This document shows positions 8,690 through 18,608 of a stretch of DNA of 64,000 nucleotides, in pieces. The stretch's first letter is position 1; each line of letters starts with the position of its first letter. Under the pieces are notes generated by a model. It had not been told where the DNA came from, made no database searches, and was given only the letters and a program-made list of their open reading frames with translations. This DNA comes from an uncultured Porphyromonadaceae bacterium (GTDB lineage Bacteria > Bacteroidota > Bacteroidia > Bacteroidales > Coprobacteraceae), in assembly GCA_900545915.1 (NCBI GenBank), contig URAV01000015.1, positions 16,896 to 80,895 on the forward strand, given 5' to 3'. The translations under genes were made by a program, and so were the position numbers.

Positions 8690-10015
8690 ATGATCGATCA
8701 TACAATTTTTGAAAACAAAATAGCTGCCTATTATACTTTAGGATGCAAACTCAACTTTGCAGAGACTTCTACAATCGGAAAGATTCTGGAAGAACGAGGA
8801 ATCCGCAAAGCCAGAAATGGAGAAAAAGCAGACATCTGTATTATCAACACCTGTTCGGTAACAGAATTAGCCGACAAAAAATGCCGGCAAACCATTCGAA
8901 AAATCTCCCGACAAAACCCAGGAGCATTTATAGTAGTGACCGGATGTTATGCCCAACTGAAGCCCGAAGAAATAGCACATATTCCCAATGTAGATCTGGT
9001 TCTCGGTGCAGAACAAAAACTGAATATATTAGATTATCTGGATGATCTGCATAAACAAAAGGGAAACGGAACGATCATTACCACGCAAAGTCAAAATATC
9101 CGGACTTTCAGTCCTTCTTGTTCTCGAGGAGACCGAACCCGCTATTTTTTGAAAGTACAGGATGGTTGCGACTATTACTGTACCTATTGCACCATTCCTT
9201 TTGCAAGAGGCAGAAGCAGAAACGGATCGATTGCAGAAATGGTAAAACAGGCTGAAAACGTCGCTGCATCGGGAGGGAAAGAGATTGTTCTCACCGGAGT
9301 CAATATCGGGGATTTTGGTAAATCGACCGGAGAATCGTTTTTCGATCTGGTAAAAGCCTTAGACCGTGTGGAAGGAATAGAACGTTATCGGATTTCTTCC
9401 ATAGAACCCAATTTACTTACCGACGAAATCATCAATTATGTCGCAACGTCCCGCCGTTTTGCACCCCACTTCCATATACCGTTGCAATCGGGAAGCGACG
9501 AAGTACTAAAACTGATGCACCGCCGATACGATACCGCACTATTCAAGTCTAAAATACAAAAAATCAAATCCGTAATGCCCGACGCATTTATAGGTGTCGA
9601 TCTTATTGTCGGAGTAAGAGGCGAAACCGAACAATTTTTTAATGATGCCGCTCGGTTTGTCTCCGGACTCGACATTTCGCAATTACACGTATTTACCTAT
9701 TCGGAACGCCCCAATACACAAGCTCTTAAGATCGATCATGTAGTAAATCCTCAAGAGAAACACGAACGATGCAAAAAGATGCTCGATATCTCCGAAAAAA
9801 AGACTCACGAGTTCTATTCATCCCAAATTGGACAAACAAGATCCGTCCTGTTCGAACATCCGAAGAAGGGTGCTCCCATGCACGGATTTACAGATAACTA
9901 TATCCGTGTCGAGATGCCTTACGAGAAAAACAGAGTAAATACGACATGCAAGATATTATTAGGAGACTTTAATGAAGCAGGAGATGCTCTTACCGTAACA
10001 CGAATTATCGAATAA
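8690..10015 (+). CDS. mtaB: tRNA t6A37 methylthiotransferase
   Basis: This radical-SAM enzyme adds a methylthio group to N6-threonylcarbamoyladenosine at position 37 of ANN-decoding tRNAs. The N-terminal UPF0004 domain carries three cluster cysteines, C19 (YTLGCKLNF), C55 and C86. The radical-SAM cysteines C160, C164 and C167 lie in DGCDYYCTYC. A C-terminal TRAM-like region closes the 441-residue chain. The cysteine context and length fit MtaB better than MiaB or RimO. It starts an operon with an acyltransferase (10-base gap) and a glycosyltransferase. Confidence 0.92.
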   Translation: MIDHTIFENKIAAYYTLGCKLNFAETSTIGKILEERGIRKARNGEKADICIINTCSVTELADKKCRQTIRKISRQNPGAFIVVTGCYAQLKPEEIAHIPNVDLVLGAEQKLNILDYLDDLHKQKGNGTIITTQSQNIRTFSPSCSRGDRTRYFLKVQDGCDYYCTYCTIPFARGRSRNGSIAEMVKQAENVAASGGKEIVLTGVNIGDFGKSTGESFFDLVKALDRVEGIERYRISSIEPNLLTDEIINYVATSRRFAPHFHIPLQSGSDEVLKLMHRRYDTALFKSKIQKIKSVMPDAFIGVDLIVGVRGETEQFFNDAARFVSGLDISQLHVFTYSERPNTQALKIDHVVNPQEKHERCKKMLDISEKKTHEFYSSQIGQTRSVLFEHPKKGAPMHGFTDNYIRVEMPYEKNRVNTTCKILLGDFNEAGDALTVTRIIE

Positions 10016-10025
10016 ACCCGTAAAT

Positions 10026-10922
10026 ATGAAAAAAGAAACATCCGAAAATATCCTCTATTTTCCGCTTTATTTCTATTTCTGGCTACATGCTCTGCTGCCG
10101 CTGAAAGTGCTGTACATATTATCCGATATCCTATTCTTTCCGATGTTCTACATAGTACGTTACCGGAGAAAATTGGTATATCAAAACATGAAAGATTCAT
10201 TTCCTGAAAAAAGCGAAAAAGAAATCCGTCGGATGGAAAAAGCTTTTTATCATCATTTTTGCGATTATATCGTAGAAACAATCAAATTACTCCATATCTC
10301 CGACAAAGAGACCCGACAAAGAGTTAAGTTCTATAACACAGAAGCTTTACAAGATATTGTCGACAACGGAGGTTCATGCCTGATGCTGCTCGGACATTAC
10401 GGCAATTGGGAATTTGTCCCGTCCGTCACTCTTTGGATGCGTAAAGAGAGCGTAATTTTCGCTCAGATATATCGACCTCTGAAAAATAAGTGGTTCGACC
10501 GTTTCTTTCTCAAACTTCGAGGAAGATACCATTCCGAATGTATTGCCAAACAAGACACCCTAAGAAGTATCTTGCGCTACAAATCTTCAGGGAAACCGTC
10601 CATCACCGGATTTATGGCAGACCAGACTCCTTCTCCGGCAAATATACACCATTGGGTATATTTTTTGAACCATGATACCCCCGTATTTACCGGAGTCGAG
10701 AAAATAGCCCATAAAGTCGGATTTTCTGTTTTTTATTTCGATGTCGAAAAAATAAAAAGAGGATATTATTCCGTAACAATCCGGGAAATAACCCAAAATC
10801 CAAAAGAGACCGAAGAGTTCGAAATCACGGACAAATACATAAGAATGATGGAAACAACGATTCTTCGTGCACCGGAATATTGGTTATGGACTCATAACCG
10901 TTGGAAACATAAACACTCCTGA
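10026..10922 (+). CDS. Lysophospholipid / lipid A acyltransferase (LpxL/HtrB family)
   Basis: The family transfers secondary acyl chains to lipid A precursors at the inner membrane. The catalytic HxxxxE motif is H124-E129 in GHYGNWEF, and a hydrophobic N-terminal segment (about 10-45) gives membrane association. The 298-residue length is typical. Later family segments include FMADQTPSP near 198-206 and WLWTHNRWK at the C-terminus, the latter a signature of LpxL-type enzymes. It follows mtaB by 10 bases and precedes a family 2 glycosyltransferase, consistent with envelope lipid or polysaccharide assembly. Acyl donor and position are unknown. Confidence 0.88.
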   Translation: MKKETSENILYFPLYFYFWLHALLPLKVLYILSDILFFPMFYIVRYRRKLVYQNMKDSFPEKSEKEIRRMEKAFYHHFCDYIVETIKLLHISDKETRQRVKFYNTEALQDIVDNGGSCLMLLGHYGNWEFVPSVTLWMRKESVIFAQIYRPLKNKWFDRFFLKLRGRYHSECIAKQDTLRSILRYKSSGKPSITGFMADQTPSPANIHHWVYFLNHDTPVFTGVEKIAHKVGFSVFYFDVEKIKRGYYSVTIREITQNPKETEEFEITDKYIRMMETTILRAPEYWLWTHNRWKHKHS

Positions 10923-10956
10923 TAATCGATTTATCAAACTTATAAAAATTTCTCTT

Positions 10957-11955
10957 TTGAAAAAAGTTGCAGTTATCATATTGAATTGGAACGGGTTGGA
11001 ACTCTTGAAAAAGTTCCTCCCGTCCGTATGCCGATATACGAATCCCGAATTGGCGGACATTATCATTGCAGACAATGGATCTGAAGATAATTCCATCGTA
11101 TGGATACAGGAAAATCATCCTGAAGTAAAAATTATGGCATTCTCGAAAAATTACGGATATGCCGACGGTTATAACAGAGCTATCAAAGCTCTCGAATACG
11201 AATACGTAGTATTACTGAACTCGGACGTAGAAGCCACTCCTGCATGGATAGAACCGCTCGTCGAATACTGTGACAAAAATACAGACGTTGCTGCCTGCCA
11301 GCCGAAACTGAAAGCATACCGGCAAAAAGATTATTTTGAATATGCCGGTGCGGCCGGAGGATTCCTTGACCGGTACGGCTACGCTTTCTGCCGAGGCAGG
11401 ATATTCGACACGATAGAAAAAGACTACGGACAATACGATTCGATAACCGATATATTCTGGGCTACCGGAGCATGCCTATTTATCCGGAGGACAGAATATT
11501 TGAATGCCGGAGGTCTCGATGCCGATTTTTTCGCGCACATGGAAGAGATCGATCTTTGCTGGAGAGTGCACCTTATGGGCAAACGAATTGTTATTATTCC
11601 GCAAAGTACCGTTTACCATTTGGGAGGAGGGACACTTAACGCCTCGAATCCCCGAAAGACATATCTCAATTTCAGGAACAATCTATTAATGCTTTATAAA
11701 AATCTTCCTCTCAAAGAAGGAAGATCTTTATTGTTTACTCGCAGACTTATGGATACGGCAGCAATGGGAAAATTCCTTTTATCGGGAGAGTGGGGAAACG
11801 TAAAAGCCGTATGGAAGGCTCATATAGACTACCGAAAAATGAAAAAACGGTATAACTCCCAACCGAAAACCAACCTGCTTAAAAGTTTTCCTGAAACAGA
11901 CCGAAATATTACCGTAGATTATTTCTTAAGAAGGAAAAAAACATTTGAAGAATAA
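10957..11955 (+). CDS. Family 2 glycosyltransferase (rhamnosyltransferase-like)
   Basis: This GT-A fold enzyme probably transfers a sugar to a cell-surface glycan in the cytoplasm. The first strand VAVIILNWNG, the ADNGSEDN loop, the metal-binding NSDVEA and the GACLFIRR segment near the acceptor site match the GT2 rhamnosyltransferase-like group. I place the start at TTG 10957 (MKKVAVIILNWNG), because the fold begins there. The next upstream in-frame ATG is at 10867; it would overlap the preceding gene by 56 bases and add 30 residues with no family match. It is third in the mtaB operon. The donor sugar is not deducible. Confidence 0.85.
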   Translation: MKKVAVIILNWNGLELLKKFLPSVCRYTNPELADIIIADNGSEDNSIVWIQENHPEVKIMAFSKNYGYADGYNRAIKALEYEYVVLLNSDVEATPAWIEPLVEYCDKNTDVAACQPKLKAYRQKDYFEYAGAAGGFLDRYGYAFCRGRIFDTIEKDYGQYDSITDIFWATGACLFIRRTEYLNAGGLDADFFAHMEEIDLCWRVHLMGKRIVIIPQSTVYHLGGGTLNASNPRKTYLNFRNNLLMLYKNLPLKEGRSLLFTRRLMDTAAMGKFLLSGEWGNVKAVWKAHIDYRKMKKRYNSQPKTNLLKSFPETDRNITVDYFLRRKKTFEE

Positions 11956-12040
11956 AATCCCGGATTTTTTAATTCAAAGTGTAGATTTTTAGAAAAAAGA
12001 CAATTGAGTTACAAGTACCTTTAATGCTCTATTCTACATC

Positions 12041-12075
12041 AAAAAAGGAGTGTCCTAAAAATCGGATACTCCTTT
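12041..12075 (-). terminator. Terminator between convergent genes
   Basis: AAAGGAGTGTCC pairs with GGATACTCCTTT around an eight-base loop. On the minus strand the stem is followed by a run of seven T, so it ends the fimbrillin/peptidase transcript; it may also stop plus-strand readthrough from the glycosyltransferase gene. Confidence 0.75.
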
Positions 12076-12166
12076 ACTTACTATTCCTCTCAGTTTAAAA
12101 AGATATTTTCGGGAACAGCCTATTGAGAAGGGAAATTCCTTATGGATCAAGTAATTTTCATTATAA

Positions 12167-13051
12167 TCATTCGATTGTGATGTCGTCCGACACACTACCT
12201 TGCGTTTCCCAGCCCTGAATGGTGATACCACTGAGAGTAATGCCGTTCTTGTTGACGGTAAGTACCACTTCCAGTTGCTTGCCACCTTCCAGACGGACGA
12301 TATTCTGTCCTTTATCAGTCGTTTCAGGTAGATCTGCAAGTTCATATATATGAGTCTTTCCACCGATGCTGACTTGCAAAGAAACAGAACTTTTTGCTTG
12401 AGGAACAACCAGCGTAGAAATTTCCTTGCCAATCTGCGGAATATAGCTTTCGGGTAAAAGGTCAATATCAATAACCTCTCCTGCGACCAAATTTATCTTG
12501 CACTCAGCGATACCATTAAGTGTGGTTTGAATGGATTTTAATTCCTCATCGGTATAATCAGTAGATTTATACTTGATAACGAGATTATGCATAGCGTGGT
12601 AGAACGGCAAGCTAATGGGAGAAGTACTGCCCGCCTCGACCCTGACAGCGGGAGCCAGCAACAGGTCCTTTTTCTCGCCTTCGGCATGGTTCACATTGAA
12701 TACGAAAGTATTATTTCCCATTTCCTCATCATACTTGGGATAGCAACCTGCAAAACAAACTTCTTCCGTACCATCGGGCAATTTGAGGTCTTCCCAGTTA
12801 AGAATGGTAGAGGGCATCATATAATCCTTCATTTGGGTATAAGTATCACTGACTGAAACGGTGAGCAAGAACACATCACCATCAGTAAACATGCCGGAAC
12901 CATCTGCTTCCAAGTGAGGACTACGCGTGAGAGCTTCAATGCCCGGACGGAGATCGATACGTCTCGTCCCAACAGTTAAAGTTTGTTCATTACTGTGATC
13001 GCAACCACTCAAGATGGCTAAAACCGCTAAAAAGAAAAAAAGTTTCTTCAT
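12167..13051 (-). CDS. Fimbrillin-like lipoprotein
   Basis: The 294-residue protein has a lipoprotein signal peptide (lipobox LSGC, cysteine 17). Its body has the Mfa-like/fimbrillin pattern: an early TRSP segment after the lipid anchor, a FTDGDVFLLTV strand, a central FYHAMHNLVIKY strand that echoes the 'H..H.l' core of fimbrillin-A relatives, and a C-terminal LTVNKNGITLSGITIQGW strand. These proteins are surface-exposed and some polymerise into pili. The gene lies 18 bases after the peptidase-fusion gene, so the pair is one unit. Assembly into a pilus is not shown, since no usher-like or anchor genes are nearby. Confidence 0.78.
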   Translation of the reverse strand: MKKLFFFLAVLAILSGCDHSNEQTLTVGTRRIDLRPGIEALTRSPHLEADGSGMFTDGDVFLLTVSVSDTYTQMKDYMMPSTILNWEDLKLPDGTEEVCFAGCYPKYDEEMGNNTFVFNVNHAEGEKKDLLLAPAVRVEAGSTSPISLPFYHAMHNLVIKYKSTDYTDEELKSIQTTLNGIAECKINLVAGEVIDIDLLPESYIPQIGKEISTLVVPQAKSSVSLQVSIGGKTHIYELADLPETTDKGQNIVRLEGGKQLEVVLTVNKNGITLSGITIQGWETQGSVSDDITIE

Positions 13052-13069
13052 ATTTTGTTCATTTTACAA

Positions 13070-14899
13070 TTATTTATTTAAGCTCTGTTTCCACTTCTCC
13101 CATATGTCGCGGCGCAGGTCAACCTGTCCCAAGTCAGTGATAGCCACTGTACCAGCGCCCAAAAGAATAGGCATATAAATGTCATCCTGATAGCGAACAA
13201 TCTTACGGATACAACGATGATGCTGATAAGGCGTACTACTGCCAGAAACTTCAAAATTATAATAATCGTTGTTGTCAACATAGTAAAGGGCAGAAACGAT
13301 GCCTTTCTCATCAAACTCCGCTCCCCAAATAGTCATAGCGTGTCCGCCCATGCTGTACACACTAAACGTCAGCGATCGATTGTTCTTGAACGCATCCTTG
13401 ATAACATCGTTGAACTTCTCCTTCGTAAGGGGTTTTTCAGTAGTAGCTATCACATCATCTTTGCTGAATGCATGCCGGAAGAAACCCTTAAAATTATCGG
13501 CAACGTTCTTATCTTTATAAGGTATATTGTAGCCATACCCCGTAATGAACCAATTGATACCGAAAGAAGCATAGCCTGCTTCGTCCCGACAAGTTTCTCG
13601 GAAAAAAGTGAATACATCCTCTCCCAGCACACCGTTAAACTCATAAGAGGGTCTGATAAAAGAGGACATGAGCTCGTCCTCTTCCGGGTACATTTTGTCG
13701 TATTCTTCTATATAATCACGGTTGTGGTACATCCACCAATGCAGGCTATTAGAAGCAGAAGCTGCCCAGCACATGTGTCCGTCTTTCGGACCCTCATGAT
13801 CTTCTCCCGCTTCCGGATTAAATTTGTCACAGTCGTACCAACCATAATCTTCTTGCCACGATAGGTAACAGGTAGAAAGGTCATCGGGAAAAACATGAAA
13901 CCATTTTCCGACAGGAAATTTCTCAGGAGTCCCAACGAAAGCATACTCCGCAGTGTTTTCATCGAAAACCGGCAGGGGATGTCCTTCTCTTTCAACACCC
14001 CACAACCAAAGCTTCTTACCTGCAAATTCCTCATCTGAAGGTTCACCAGCTTCTTCTGTAAACCGAAGTTGAACGTTGGTTTCTTTTCCCGATTCTAAAT
14101 TCTGCGAATCACCCACTATACCATCCGAGAATTTGTAATTATATGTCTTACCGTTACACACGATGCGTATTCGATCCTCTCCGATGTCAACGGGCTGCGG
14201 TGCAAACAGTACAACGTATGAGCCGTTACCCATCTTGTGCGGAATAATCCATTCCTCCGGTGAATCCTCGTCCGGTTGCAGTGAGCCTTTGGCAGAAATG
14301 TCGAACAAACCTTGCGTGCGACCGTACACTTCTATGGCAAAATCAGGAGCATTTGTATCAAGTCCGGTAAGAGAAATGTTCAATCGGTGCATCAGGTGAC
14401 GGAACGTCATGGAAATTTCTTTATCGGGATTATCCATTGTCATTTCATGTTGTGCACCGAGTAAGTCCGACGATAGATAACCTTTCTCACTGCTTTGATC
14501 AGTCTGCACTGCACAGGTAATGACGTGTAACTCCGGTTCAACAGGATTTTCCGGAGCTGGATAAAAAGCTGTAAGCGTGACCTTACTCTTGCCCAAATCC
14601 GAGGGTTTGAGAAAAGGTAGCCAGTGTCCTCCCTGTAAAGTGAGTCGATGGTAACGATGGCTACCGTTTTCATCAGCGTATAATCCCACCTCGTCATTGT
14701 CCTCAAAGAACCCCGTTCCCGTCTCCTCATCGACAATAGCACGGGTCTTCGGCATATCGAAGTAGAATTCGATACCCCTATCCAGCGTAGTTTCGCCCAG
14801 CAGATTATCATCGTCACAAGAAGACAAGCAAACATTAAATAGTAAAAGAAGGCAAAAAAAGCCTTTTATCATTTGGTAAAATTTGCAAATGGATTTCAT
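13070..14899 (-). CDS. Fimbrillin-like domain fused to an IdeS/Mac-type (C66) cysteine peptidase
   Basis: A lipoprotein signal peptide ends at the lipobox LSSC (cysteine 28). Residues about 40-285 resemble a Mfa-like fimbrillin domain (KTRA near 51, the RHLMHRLNISL strand at 167-177). Residues about 295-590 resemble streptococcal IdeS, an IgG hinge-cutting peptidase: GWYDCDK (353-359), the nucleophile C377 in GHMCWAASASNSLHWW, H520 in MGGHAMTIWGAEFD, and D542 in YYVDNND. In IdeS, as I recall it, the corresponding residues are K84, C94, H262 and D284; the His-Asp spacing of 22 is the same here. All catalytic residues appear present. The substrate is unknown. It is first in a two-gene unit. Confidence 0.85.
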   Translation of the reverse strand: MKSICKFYQMIKGFFCLLLLFNVCLSSCDDDNLLGETTLDRGIEFYFDMPKTRAIVDEETGTGFFEDNDEVGLYADENGSHRYHRLTLQGGHWLPFLKPSDLGKSKVTLTAFYPAPENPVEPELHVITCAVQTDQSSEKGYLSSDLLGAQHEMTMDNPDKEISMTFRHLMHRLNISLTGLDTNAPDFAIEVYGRTQGLFDISAKGSLQPDEDSPEEWIIPHKMGNGSYVVLFAPQPVDIGEDRIRIVCNGKTYNYKFSDGIVGDSQNLESGKETNVQLRFTEEAGEPSDEEFAGKKLWLWGVEREGHPLPVFDENTAEYAFVGTPEKFPVGKWFHVFPDDLSTCYLSWQEDYGWYDCDKFNPEAGEDHEGPKDGHMCWAASASNSLHWWMYHNRDYIEEYDKMYPEEDELMSSFIRPSYEFNGVLGEDVFTFFRETCRDEAGYASFGINWFITGYGYNIPYKDKNVADNFKGFFRHAFSKDDVIATTEKPLTKEKFNDVIKDAFKNNRSLTFSVYSMGGHAMTIWGAEFDEKGIVSALYYVDNNDYYNFEVSGSSTPYQHHRCIRKIVRYQDDIYMPILLGAGTVAITDLGQVDLRRDIWEKWKQSLNK

Positions 14900-15138
14900 A
14901 TTACATTATTCTCTAAATTACATAAATGCATAATTATTTTTTTATTCTATATATAATTACGATATGATACCTTTATTTATCAATGGCGAACATTAGTCAG
15001 GAATATACCTGGCAATGCATCCCGACTGTTTCTGTGTCCTGATTTTCAAAAGAAAGTATACATAACTATTCCAATACGATCGCCAAACAGACAACCAAAA
15101 ACCTATTTACAACATGATATAGCACAAAAGTATATATT

Positions 15139-17607
15139 TTATTCTCTATAATATACCCTCTTCACTCGGGAAGAAACCGAGGTCAATATTTCATACGGAA
15201 TCGTTTGCAGCCATTCCGCAACTTCCGTTACCGGTAACTGTTCCCCGAATACCTCCACACGATCTCCTTCCTTGCAATCGATATCCGTAACATCGATCAT
15301 ACAAACATCCATACATATATTCCCGACAATCGGCGCTCTCTTCCCATTAACGACAACAGCCCCTTTTCGATTGCCCAAATGCCGATTCAATCCGTCTGCA
15401 TAACCGATAGGAATAGCGGCAATCCGAGAACGACGTGTAAGTACTCCACGTCGACTATATCCTACCGTCTGATCCTCATCCAGTTCTTTAATTTGTAAAA
15501 TCGTAGTTTTCAATGTCGAGACAGTACGCAAGTCCGTATCCATCCCGCAAGCCGAAATGCCGTAAAGACCTATCCCCAAACGAACAGCCTCCATCTGCTC
15601 TTCGGTAAACCGGGTAATTCCGGAAGTGTTCAGAATATGTCGCATTACCGGTTGAGGAGTAGCAGATTGCACCGCAACGGCACACTCCTTAAACAAAGCG
15701 ATCTGCTGACGTGAAAAAGCATCGAAACGAGGTTCGTCGCTTCCGGCAAAATGAGAAAATACAGATCGTGCCATCACTGCCGTTTGAGACTTCAACCGCT
15801 CCGACAAACGAGGCATATCTTCTAATGTAAATCCGAGCCTATGCATTCCCGAATCTATCTTGACATGTATCGGATAACGCATAATTCCCTGTTTTTCCGC
15901 TTCATAAACTAAAGCATCCAATAATTTAAAACTATAAACTTCCGGTTCAAGAGAATATCGGAACAATGTACGGAAACTATTCATCTCAGGATTCATAACC
16001 ATAATCGGCATCGTTATACCGGCTTTCCTCAACTCAGCTCCTTCGTCCGCCACAGCCACAGCCAGATAATCGCATCCCCGGTCTTGCAAAGTTTTAGCTA
16101 ATTCATACGAACCGGCTCCATAACCGAAAGCTTTCACCATACAAATAATTTTAGTTTCAGGTTTCAGCTTTTGTTTATAATAATTATAATTATCTATAAT
16201 TGCATCCAGATTTACCTCCAAAATCGTTTCATGCTGCTTCAATTCCAAAGCTTCCGAAATTTCTTCAAAATGATAATTTCGAGAACCCTTGATCAAGATA
16301 AGCTCATTCGAGAAACATTCTGCTGCCCCTGATGACAAAAATTCCCCCGTAGTAGAATAAAATTCCGCTTCCATAGGGAAAAGGGATTTATATGACAAAA
16401 GCTCACGGCCTATCCCTATAAACCTGTCGATCTTCTTATGAACGACAAGCTCGGCAACACGCCGATACAACTCATCGGGCGACATTCCCGATTGCAATAT
16501 ATCCGACAATATCAACGTACGCCTCATTCCCCGTGCCGCCGAACGCCTGTTCTGAAAATCAAGGGCGATATCTAAAGAATTGATGTCCGAATTATACGAA
16601 TCATTAATTATAAGACAACCGTTACGACCCTCTTTTACCTCCATACGCATAGCGACAGGTTCAAGCTTACACATGCGAGCTGCGATTTCTTCTCCGGTTT
16701 TACCCAAGTAGAGCATAACCGCCAAACAATGTATCGCATCTTCTATCGATGCATCTTCTACAAAGGGAATCGTAAATGAAGAAGAAAAACGCAAATAATC
16801 ATAATCGATACGGGTCGAATCTTCTCCTTTTACAATTTTAGAAATATACAAAGCCCTGTCCTTGTCTTTTCTCGACCAGGCTATCTCTCGTGTTCCCATA
16901 CACATTTTTTCGGCAGAATCTACAATCAGTGGATCATCTCCATCATAGATAACCGATTCGGAATGCGTAAAAAGAGAAAGTTTCTCGATACATTTCTCCT
17001 GCATCGAAGAAAAACCCTCCTGATGGGCATCTCCTAAATAAGTCAAAATACCGAATGTCGGTTTTATTATCGCTTCCAGCTTATCCATTTCTCCGGGCTT
17101 GGAGATCCCGGCTTCGATAACGGCAAGCTCGGTATTCTCATCGATCTCCCAAACAGAAAGCGGAACTCCGATCTGCGAATTATAACTACGCGGAGAGCGC
17201 ACCATATTATAATCCTCATGCAATAACTGGTAAAGCCATTCTTTTACTACGGTTTTCCCATTACTTCCAGCCACTCCTATCACCGGAATCTTGAAACGTT
17301 TTCGATGTGCAGCCGCAAGACTTTGCAAAGCAGACAAGGTATCTTTTACTAAAAGGAAATTGGCATCCGCCATCTGCTTCCGGTCTTCCGGTAAAGAACT
17401 CACTACAAAATTACGGACACCTTTTCTATACAAGTCTCCTATATATCGATGAGCATCGTTCCGTTTTGTCACCAATGCAAAAAAAAGGGTCTTTTCGGGA
17501 AAAGTCAAAGAACGACTATCCGTTAATAAATCCGATACCGTACACTCATGTACTATATCGCACTTTGCCTGTAAAATGCAAACGATATCTGTTATTTTAT
17601 AATTCAT
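15139..17607 (-). CDS. murF-alr: Fused MurF ligase and alanine racemase
   Basis: One 822-residue chain carries two peptidoglycan enzymes. Residues 1-450 are MurF, which joins D-Ala-D-Ala to UDP-MurNAc-tripeptide, with the ATP loop GSNGKT at 114-119. Residues about 455-822 are a PLP-dependent alanine racemase, with the cofactor lysine near 487 in MVKAFGYGAG and the GYADGLNR and NICMDVCMIDVT segments. The fusion is known across Bacteroidales and couples D-Ala supply with its use. Its start lies 4 bases beyond the stop of the GSCFA gene, so the two are co-transcribed. No frameshift separates the halves. Confidence 0.94.
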   Translation of the reverse strand: MNYKITDIVCILQAKCDIVHECTVSDLLTDSRSLTFPEKTLFFALVTKRNDAHRYIGDLYRKGVRNFVVSSLPEDRKQMADANFLLVKDTLSALQSLAAAHRKRFKIPVIGVAGSNGKTVVKEWLYQLLHEDYNMVRSPRSYNSQIGVPLSVWEIDENTELAVIEAGISKPGEMDKLEAIIKPTFGILTYLGDAHQEGFSSMQEKCIEKLSLFTHSESVIYDGDDPLIVDSAEKMCMGTREIAWSRKDKDRALYISKIVKGEDSTRIDYDYLRFSSSFTIPFVEDASIEDAIHCLAVMLYLGKTGEEIAARMCKLEPVAMRMEVKEGRNGCLIINDSYNSDINSLDIALDFQNRRSAARGMRRTLILSDILQSGMSPDELYRRVAELVVHKKIDRFIGIGRELLSYKSLFPMEAEFYSTTGEFLSSGAAECFSNELILIKGSRNYHFEEISEALELKQHETILEVNLDAIIDNYNYYKQKLKPETKIICMVKAFGYGAGSYELAKTLQDRGCDYLAVAVADEGAELRKAGITMPIMVMNPEMNSFRTLFRYSLEPEVYSFKLLDALVYEAEKQGIMRYPIHVKIDSGMHRLGFTLEDMPRLSERLKSQTAVMARSVFSHFAGSDEPRFDAFSRQQIALFKECAVAVQSATPQPVMRHILNTSGITRFTEEQMEAVRLGIGLYGISACGMDTDLRTVSTLKTTILQIKELDEDQTVGYSRRGVLTRRSRIAAIPIGYADGLNRHLGNRKGAVVVNGKRAPIVGNICMDVCMIDVTDIDCKEGDRVEVFGEQLPVTEVAEWLQTIPYEILTSVSSRVKRVYYRE

Positions 17608-17611
17608 CCGG

Positions 17612-18604
17612 TTATAATGTTTTTAAAAACAACTCCAGAGAATCTATCTCTTTCGAAAGATCAAAGTAAGAATATTTTTCCCGGATTTTTTTCAGTTTAA
17701 ACAAATTTTGCACAGTGAAATCCCGGAATACTTCTTTATCCGGAGTAAGAGGGCGATGATTCAACGCTTTTTCAAGGCGTTCCCACTCCCGGTTCAAGGT
17801 CCGGGTCTCTTCAGAGAAACACGCTTCGGAAAAACGCTCCCAAATATACATTATCGCCTGCTCATTCGGATGTGTCATTCCGGCATCATAAAAACGGTAA
17901 TCCCTCAGCTCGTCCATAACGATCTCATAAGAAGGGAAATAGATACACCTATCAGGATACATCCGACATAACTCGTCCACGAATAAAAGCAAGACAGACT
18001 TACTAAGTTGGTTTTCATGCGCACCGTCTCTTAAATGACGGATCGGGCTGACCGTAAACATAACTCTTAATTCGGGATTCGAATCTGACAAACGTTCTAT
18101 CAGAGGTATCCATCCCCGAAGCATCTCATCGACTCCGACACGACGACGATCGAACAACGAAGCCGGCAATTTATGACAATTAGCAACCACCTTTCCGGTC
18201 TCCCGCAAAGAATAGACGTATGCCGTACCGAAAGTCACCAACAGCCAAGACGCCCGATGCAGTTGTTCCGCTCCAGCCTCCGACTCCCGATTAATTCCGT
18301 CGATACACAGTTCCGGATCTGTATGCGAAAACCGGGAATGATGCCGAAAACTGTGCCAAAGATTACCATCCCGAAAAATATCATTCACCGTATATCGATA
18401 ACCATCCGACATCATTTGCAAAGCATCTGCAATGGAAACAGGGTTATATAAAATACCCGTAGGATTAATTTTTACATTAAATTTATGGGCAACCAATAAA
18501 TGCCCTATATTCTCGGCAAAACAAGAACCCAACAACAAAATTTTATCCCGATGAGAGATCTGATGTTGCAATTTTTCACAAGGTACGATCGTTCTAAATT
18601 CCAT
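17612..18604 (-). CDS. GSCFA-domain protein
   Basis: The family is named after the motif seen here in LLLGSCFAENIG, close to the N-terminus, and resembles SGNH-type hydrolases; its substrate is not established. A late TxHPNE segment (GMTHPNEQAIMYIWE) supplies the Asp/His block expected of an SGNH fold. I chose ATG 18604 (MEFRTIVPCEKL) over an in-frame ATG at 18619, because the promoter-like TATGTTTG box ends just upstream of 18604. That leaves 330 residues. It is co-transcribed with murF-alr, which hints at an envelope role. Confidence 0.83.
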   Translation of the reverse strand: MEFRTIVPCEKLQHQISHRDKILLLGSCFAENIGHLLVAHKFNVKINPTGILYNPVSIADALQMMSDGYRYTVNDIFRDGNLWHSFRHHSRFSHTDPELCIDGINRESEAGAEQLHRASWLLVTFGTAYVYSLRETGKVVANCHKLPASLFDRRRVGVDEMLRGWIPLIERLSDSNPELRVMFTVSPIRHLRDGAHENQLSKSVLLLFVDELCRMYPDRCIYFPSYEIVMDELRDYRFYDAGMTHPNEQAIMYIWERFSEACFSEETRTLNREWERLEKALNHRPLTPDKEVFRDFTVQNLFKLKKIREKYSYFDLSKEIDSLELFLKTL

Positions 18605-18608
18605 GTAA

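Noticed and set aside
12055..12471. Minus-strand frame of 138 codons overlapping the fimbrillin-like gene
   Set aside because: It is another frame of the same DNA and runs through the terminator hairpin.
13217..13864. 215-codon plus-strand frame across the peptidase gene
   Set aside because: The opposite strand encodes the catalytic His and Asp segments; the antisense product shows no family feature.
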